Shown one piece after another: positions 61,136-64,000 of a stretch of 64,000 bases of DNA. The notes under the pieces are model-generated. The model saw only the letters and a list, made by a program, of their open reading frames with translations. It searched no databases and had not been told where the DNA came from. The position numbers were made by a program, and so were the translations under genes. Positions within the stretch are counted from its first letter, which is position 1. Every line of letters starts with the position of its first letter. This stretch comes from Ulvibacter litoralis (GTDB taxonomy: Bacteria > Bacteroidota > Bacteroidia > Flavobacteriales > Flavobacteriaceae), in contig NZ_FNBA01000002.1 in NCBI RefSeq assembly GCF_900102055.1, positions 496,001 through 560,000 on the forward strand. The letters are read 5' to 3'.

Positions 61136-62092
61136 CTAGGATTCAATTTCTAACTCCATTTGAATATTACATCTTTTATAAGGAGTAGGAAGCCCAATAA
61201 TTTTTTTGAATCCTAGTTTTTGATATAAATGTATTGCAGGTTTTAAAATAGTATTACTTTCTAAATAAAGCTTGCTAGCCCCTTCATTTTTAGCCGCTTC
61301 AACAATTGCTTTACCTAATAAGTAACCAATGTTTTTTCCTTGGGCTTTGGGTGAAACCGCCATTTTAGCAAGTTCGAAATCATAGACTGAGTGGTCTATT
61401 TTTAACAGCGCACACACTCCGAGAGGTTCATCCTTATATAAAGCTACGAATATTTTTCCTCCAGGATCTAAAATGTATTCTTTCGGGTTTTTAAGTGCTT
61501 TATGATCGGCTTCTTCCATTTCAAAATAGGAGGTAATCCATTCCTCGTTTAATGTTCTGAATACCGTTTTATATTTCGCTTCATAAGGCACAATTTGAAC
61601 ATTCTTACTTTCACGAATTTTTTTCAACTCTTTTACACGGTCTAACAATGATTTTTGTTCAAGTAAAAATTCCCATTCTTTGATTGCTTCCCAGATGTTG
61701 TGTGTAGATGCTTCAATCATATTTTCAATCGCTATTTCAACATCTTGGTACTGATCTTCTAATAGTACTGCTGTTTTTTCTCCTTTCTTGGTAAGACTTA
61801 CCATATTTTTACGTTTGTCTGTAGTCTCTAAATTTAGTTTCACTAAGCCTGCCGTAGCTAATTCTTTTACAATTTTAGTAACAGAGGGTTGTGAATGCTG
61901 AATTTCATTTGCTAGTTGAGTTATAGTTTTTTTTCCTTCTTCTGAAAGAACAAAAAACACCGGAAACCATTTAGGTGAAAAATCAATTTTATAGAGCTTA
62001 TAAATTTCAGCAGCATTCTCGGTAACTTTTGCCGTGAGTAAGCGCAATCGACTCCCAATGGCCTTTTTGCCTGCGTTGTGAATTGTATTCAT
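61136..62092 (-). CDS. MarR-type regulator fused to GNAT acetyltransferase
   Basis: 318 residues. MarR winged helix at about 35-130 (TITQLANEIQHSQPSVTKIV, TTDKRKNMVSLTKKGEK). GNAT domain at about 160-315 with acetyl-CoA pattern MAVSPKAQGKNIGYLLGKAI and the C-terminal HLYQKLGFKKI. The combination suggests a regulator whose activity is linked to acetyl-CoA or acetylation. A 12-base perfect palindrome lies just upstream. Divergent from an Old Yellow Enzyme gene. Confidence 0.9.
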   Translation of the reverse strand: MNTIHNAGKKAIGSRLRLLTAKVTENAAEIYKLYKIDFSPKWFPVFFVLSEEGKKTITQLANEIQHSQPSVTKIVKELATAGLVKLNLETTDKRKNMVSLTKKGEKTAVLLEDQYQDVEIAIENMIEASTHNIWEAIKEWEFLLEQKSLLDRVKELKKIRESKNVQIVPYEAKYKTVFRTLNEEWITSYFEMEEADHKALKNPKEYILDPGGKIFVALYKDEPLGVCALLKIDHSVYDFELAKMAVSPKAQGKNIGYLLGKAIVEAAKNEGASKLYLESNTILKPAIHLYQKLGFKKIIGLPTPYKRCNIQMELEIES

Positions 62093-62104
62093 ATTCTAAA
62101 GTAT

Positions 62105-62116
62105 ATAACTAGTTAT
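62105..62116. promoter_or_regulatory. MarR-type operator candidate
   Basis: ATAACTAGTTAT, a 12-base perfect palindrome, 13 bases before the regulator start at 62092, in the divergent gap to the OYE gene (62231). Likely autoregulatory site. Confidence 0.6.
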
Positions 62117-62230
62117 GTAAATATATGCTTTTATTTAAATTTTCTTACAAGTACGAAGATCTCTTCCTTCTTTTGAAGGATAAATGGTAACTTTGTAGTT
62201 CACATTTTAAATAAAATTCAGTCACCTTTT

Positions 62231-63331
62231 ATGAAAAAACAAGCCTTATTACAACCGTTAAAAATGGGATCACTCACCTTAAAAAACCGTGTTGTAATGG
62301 CTCCTATGACAAGGAGTAGAGCGAATAATACAGAAAATGTTCCTACGTCAGAATTCCACGGTTTGTATTACGAGCAGCGTGCTTCCGCAGGATTAATTAT
62401 TTCTGAAGGTTCGCAAGTTTCTAAACAAGCAGTAGGATATATTCATACTCCTGGAATTTATTCCGAAGCACAAGTGGAAGGCTGGAAAAAAGTGACAAAA
62501 AGAGTTCACGATGCTGGCGGAAAAATTTTCATACAATTGTGGCACGTAGGGCGCATATCGCATCCCGATTTTCACAACGGAACGCTTCCTGTTTCGGCTT
62601 CAGCAATCAATCCGAATTCAAAATCATTCACACCGCAAGGATTTAAAGATACTGTAACGCCTAAGGCGATGACTCTAGAAGAGATTAAAAGCACGGTTCA
62701 GGATTTTAAAAATGCTGCAAAAAATGCGATGGATGCTGGTTTTGATGGAGTAGAACTACACTCGTCTAATGGGTATTTATTTCATCAATTTTTTAGCGCA
62801 ACCACGAATGTGCGTACCGATGCTTACGGTGGAAATATCGAAAATAGAACTCGATTTTTGTTTGAAGTTTTAGATGCCTTGAAAGAAGTAATGCCAATGA
62901 ATAGGGTAGGAATTCGTTTAAATCCGTCAGCACATAATATCTTCGGAATTACTGTAGACGAACAAACCATACCAACGTTCGATTACATTGTAAACAAAGT
63001 GAATGAGTACGATTTGGCGTATTTACACCTCTCTGAACCTTTTACAGATGTTTCAGATGAGCCTTTAGCCATTCAAGAAGTTGCCAAGCGTTATCGACCG
63101 ATGTACAAAGGAACATTGATGATAAATTCAAATTTTGACCAAGAAAAAGGGAATAAAATTATTGAAGATGGCGATGCCGATTTGGTTGCCTTCGGAAAGT
63201 TATTTATTTCAAATCCAGATTTAGTCGAGCGATTTTCAAAAGGGAAACCATTAGCACCTTGGGATACAGAAACGTTTTACACTACAGGAACAAAGGGCTA
63301 CACAGATTATCCAAAAGTGAACGAAGATTAA
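62231..63331 (+). CDS. Old Yellow Enzyme / N-ethylmaleimide reductase (NemA-like)
   Basis: 366 residues. FMN-dependent reduction of activated C=C bonds (enones, nitroesters). Motifs: LKNRVVMAPMTRSRA (FMN), QLWHVGRISHPDF, VELHSSNGYLFHQF (substrate His plus Asn, as in the HxxN form), and AFGKLFISNPDL near the C-terminus. It is divergent from MarR-GNAT, an arrangement typical of a detoxifying enzyme and its repressor. Confidence 0.94.
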   Translation: MKKQALLQPLKMGSLTLKNRVVMAPMTRSRANNTENVPTSEFHGLYYEQRASAGLIISEGSQVSKQAVGYIHTPGIYSEAQVEGWKKVTKRVHDAGGKIFIQLWHVGRISHPDFHNGTLPVSASAINPNSKSFTPQGFKDTVTPKAMTLEEIKSTVQDFKNAAKNAMDAGFDGVELHSSNGYLFHQFFSATTNVRTDAYGGNIENRTRFLFEVLDALKEVMPMNRVGIRLNPSAHNIFGITVDEQTIPTFDYIVNKVNEYDLAYLHLSEPFTDVSDEPLAIQEVAKRYRPMYKGTLMINSNFDQEKGNKIIEDGDADLVAFGKLFISNPDLVERFSKGKPLAPWDTETFYTTGTKGYTDYPKVNED

Positions 63332-63375
63332 TTTTGAACTAAAACGGTTATCATTTTTTCAATTTTATTTACCAT

Positions 63376-63897
63376 ATGTCATTTTATCAAAGTCTGAACG
63401 AAATAGGATCTAAGTTTATTAAAAAACACAAACTTTTTAAATACGGTTTCAATCTATCTCCAATGTACAGAAGGAGTACAGCGCGAATTTTAAAGGTTTC
63501 CGAAGATTTATTACACATAACCATCAAATTACCGATTAGTTACAAAAACCGAAACTATGTAGGAACCATTTTTGGTGGGAGTTTGTTTTCAGCAGTAGAT
63601 CCAATTCCGATGGTACAATTAATGGATTTACTCGGAAAAGAGTATGTTGTTTGGGACAAATCTGCCGAAATTTATTTTAAGCGTCCTGCTAAAGAAAATT
63701 TATACGCAACATTTACCTATACCTTAGACGAATTGGCTCAAATTAAAAAGCAAGTCATTGAAGACAAAGAAATAGAGATTATAAAGAATACACAGCTAAC
63801 AGATAAAAGTGAGTCAACTGTTTTTTGTGAAGTTCAAAAAACCATTTATGTTGCCGATAAACAGTTCTATAAGCAGAAGCGAAAAAGGCTAAAATAG
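63376..63897 (+). CDS. DUF4442 hotdog-fold protein
   Basis: 173 residues, DUF4442, a thioesterase-like hotdog family: FKYGFNLSPMYRRSTARIL, IKLPISYKNRNYVGTIFGGSLFSAVDPIPM. No catalytic residues are proven. It is 45 bases after the OYE stop and may be in the same transcript. The last 103 bases of the window after it hold nothing clear. Confidence 0.88.
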   Translation: MSFYQSLNEIGSKFIKKHKLFKYGFNLSPMYRRSTARILKVSEDLLHITIKLPISYKNRNYVGTIFGGSLFSAVDPIPMVQLMDLLGKEYVVWDKSAEIYFKRPAKENLYATFTYTLDELAQIKKQVIEDKEIEIIKNTQLTDKSESTVFCEVQKTIYVADKQFYKQKRKRLK

Positions 63898-64000
63898 AAG
63901 AATTGATCGGTTTCGTTGAAGCTAATAGTTTCGAAAAGGGCTATTTCATTGATTTATACTAGAAAAGCATCAAAATTTTAAAATTAGATTTAGTTACTTG

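Larger units (their letters stand above)
2524..63505. repeat. Over-represented octamer TTCCGAAG / CTTCGGAA, about 43 copies
   Basis: Hand count of exact octamers. TTCCGAAG at 2524, 5411, 6711, 9683, 11790, 12503, 13295, 22146, 24524, 25565, 26855, 26950, 29173, 30011, 31380, 34166, 38693, 39706, 39829, 41568, 44004, 45328, 45573, 50289, 57143, 60198, 62461, 63498. CTTCGGAA at 5718, 6260, 13241, 22133, 23720, 28539, 29307, 29638, 33328, 38889, 39328, 45518, 55204, 62941, 63190. It falls in several codon frames (Ser-Glu, Pro-Lys, Leu-Arg-Lys, Phe-Gly), and in gaps at 28539, 34166, 45573, 50289 and 55204. Not a mobile element; no target-site or inverted-repeat ends. Confidence 0.85.

Noticed and set aside
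1-64000. Mobile elements, tRNA, rRNA or prophage genes
   Set aside because: None recognised on either strand; fibre-stalk genes at 34-36 kb carry signal peptides and lack phage neighbours, so a prophage was not called.

Overview
The window looks like chromosomal DNA of a member of the Flavobacteriaceae (Bacteroidetes). The evidence is low GC by eye (not computed), Bacteroidetes-type -7 promoter boxes (TAnnTTTG) in front of several genes, a short ~288-residue primary sigma factor of the Bacteroidetes type, a type IX secretion sorting tail on a carboxypeptidase, several OmpA-family proteins, and characteristic families (DUF6090, DUF5916, SatD-DUF3307, fibre-stalk proteins). No tRNA, rRNA, insertion sequence, prophage or CRISPR array was seen.

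Layout. 1-2.9 kb: leftward operon of a tandem-OmpA envelope protein, a helix-hairpin-helix protein and a sodium:solute symporter that runs off the left edge. 3-9 kb: CorA, DUF2461, a SatD-DUF3307 pair behind a promoter covered by three phased dyads, an OprF-like porin. 9-17.3 kb: metabolism and envelope (aldehyde dehydrogenase, MBOAT plus SGNH acylation pair, DUF72, thioesterase, MscS channel, DD-dipeptidase, SDR). 17.3-24.9 kb: OmpA lipoprotein, RpoD, a small membrane protein with a T9SS carboxypeptidase, an ABC exporter. 24.9-31.1 kb: histidine kinase, response regulator and coiled-coil protein opposite a DUF5916 protein; the gap holds phased TTAAC repeats. 31-40.3 kb: RluE, cold-shock protein, RNA helicase, a tandem array of micro-ORFs, three paralogous secreted fibre-like proteins, an SF2 helicase, an MFS transporter, RlmF. 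40.3-50.8 kb: TPR proteins, a DEAD-box helicase, a five-gene thiol/redox cluster (msrB-msrA-hydrolase/OsmC-egtB-egtD), guanine deaminase. 50.8-64 kb: alcohol dehydrogenase, TPR-LuxR regulator, EamA exporter, membrane amidohydrolase, lipoate ligase, an aberrant Nramp protein, EF-hand protein, DUF6090, MarR-GNAT fusion divergent from an Old Yellow Enzyme, DUF4442.

Three observations stand out. First, at 33.5-34.05 kb four very short ORFs (28-44 codons) lie in tandem; three are clear paralogs on an exact 151-base period or with the same linker, differing largely at synonymous sites. Second, the octamer TTCCGAAG (or its complement CTTCGGAA) occurs about 43 times by hand count where base composition predicts about one or two, in several reading frames and also between genes, so it behaves like an uptake, Chi-like or other genome-wide signal. 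Third, the SatD promoter has three 18-base dyads at an exact 29-base period, the middle one between the -33 and -7 elements, which points to a self-regulated SatD-DUF3307 module.
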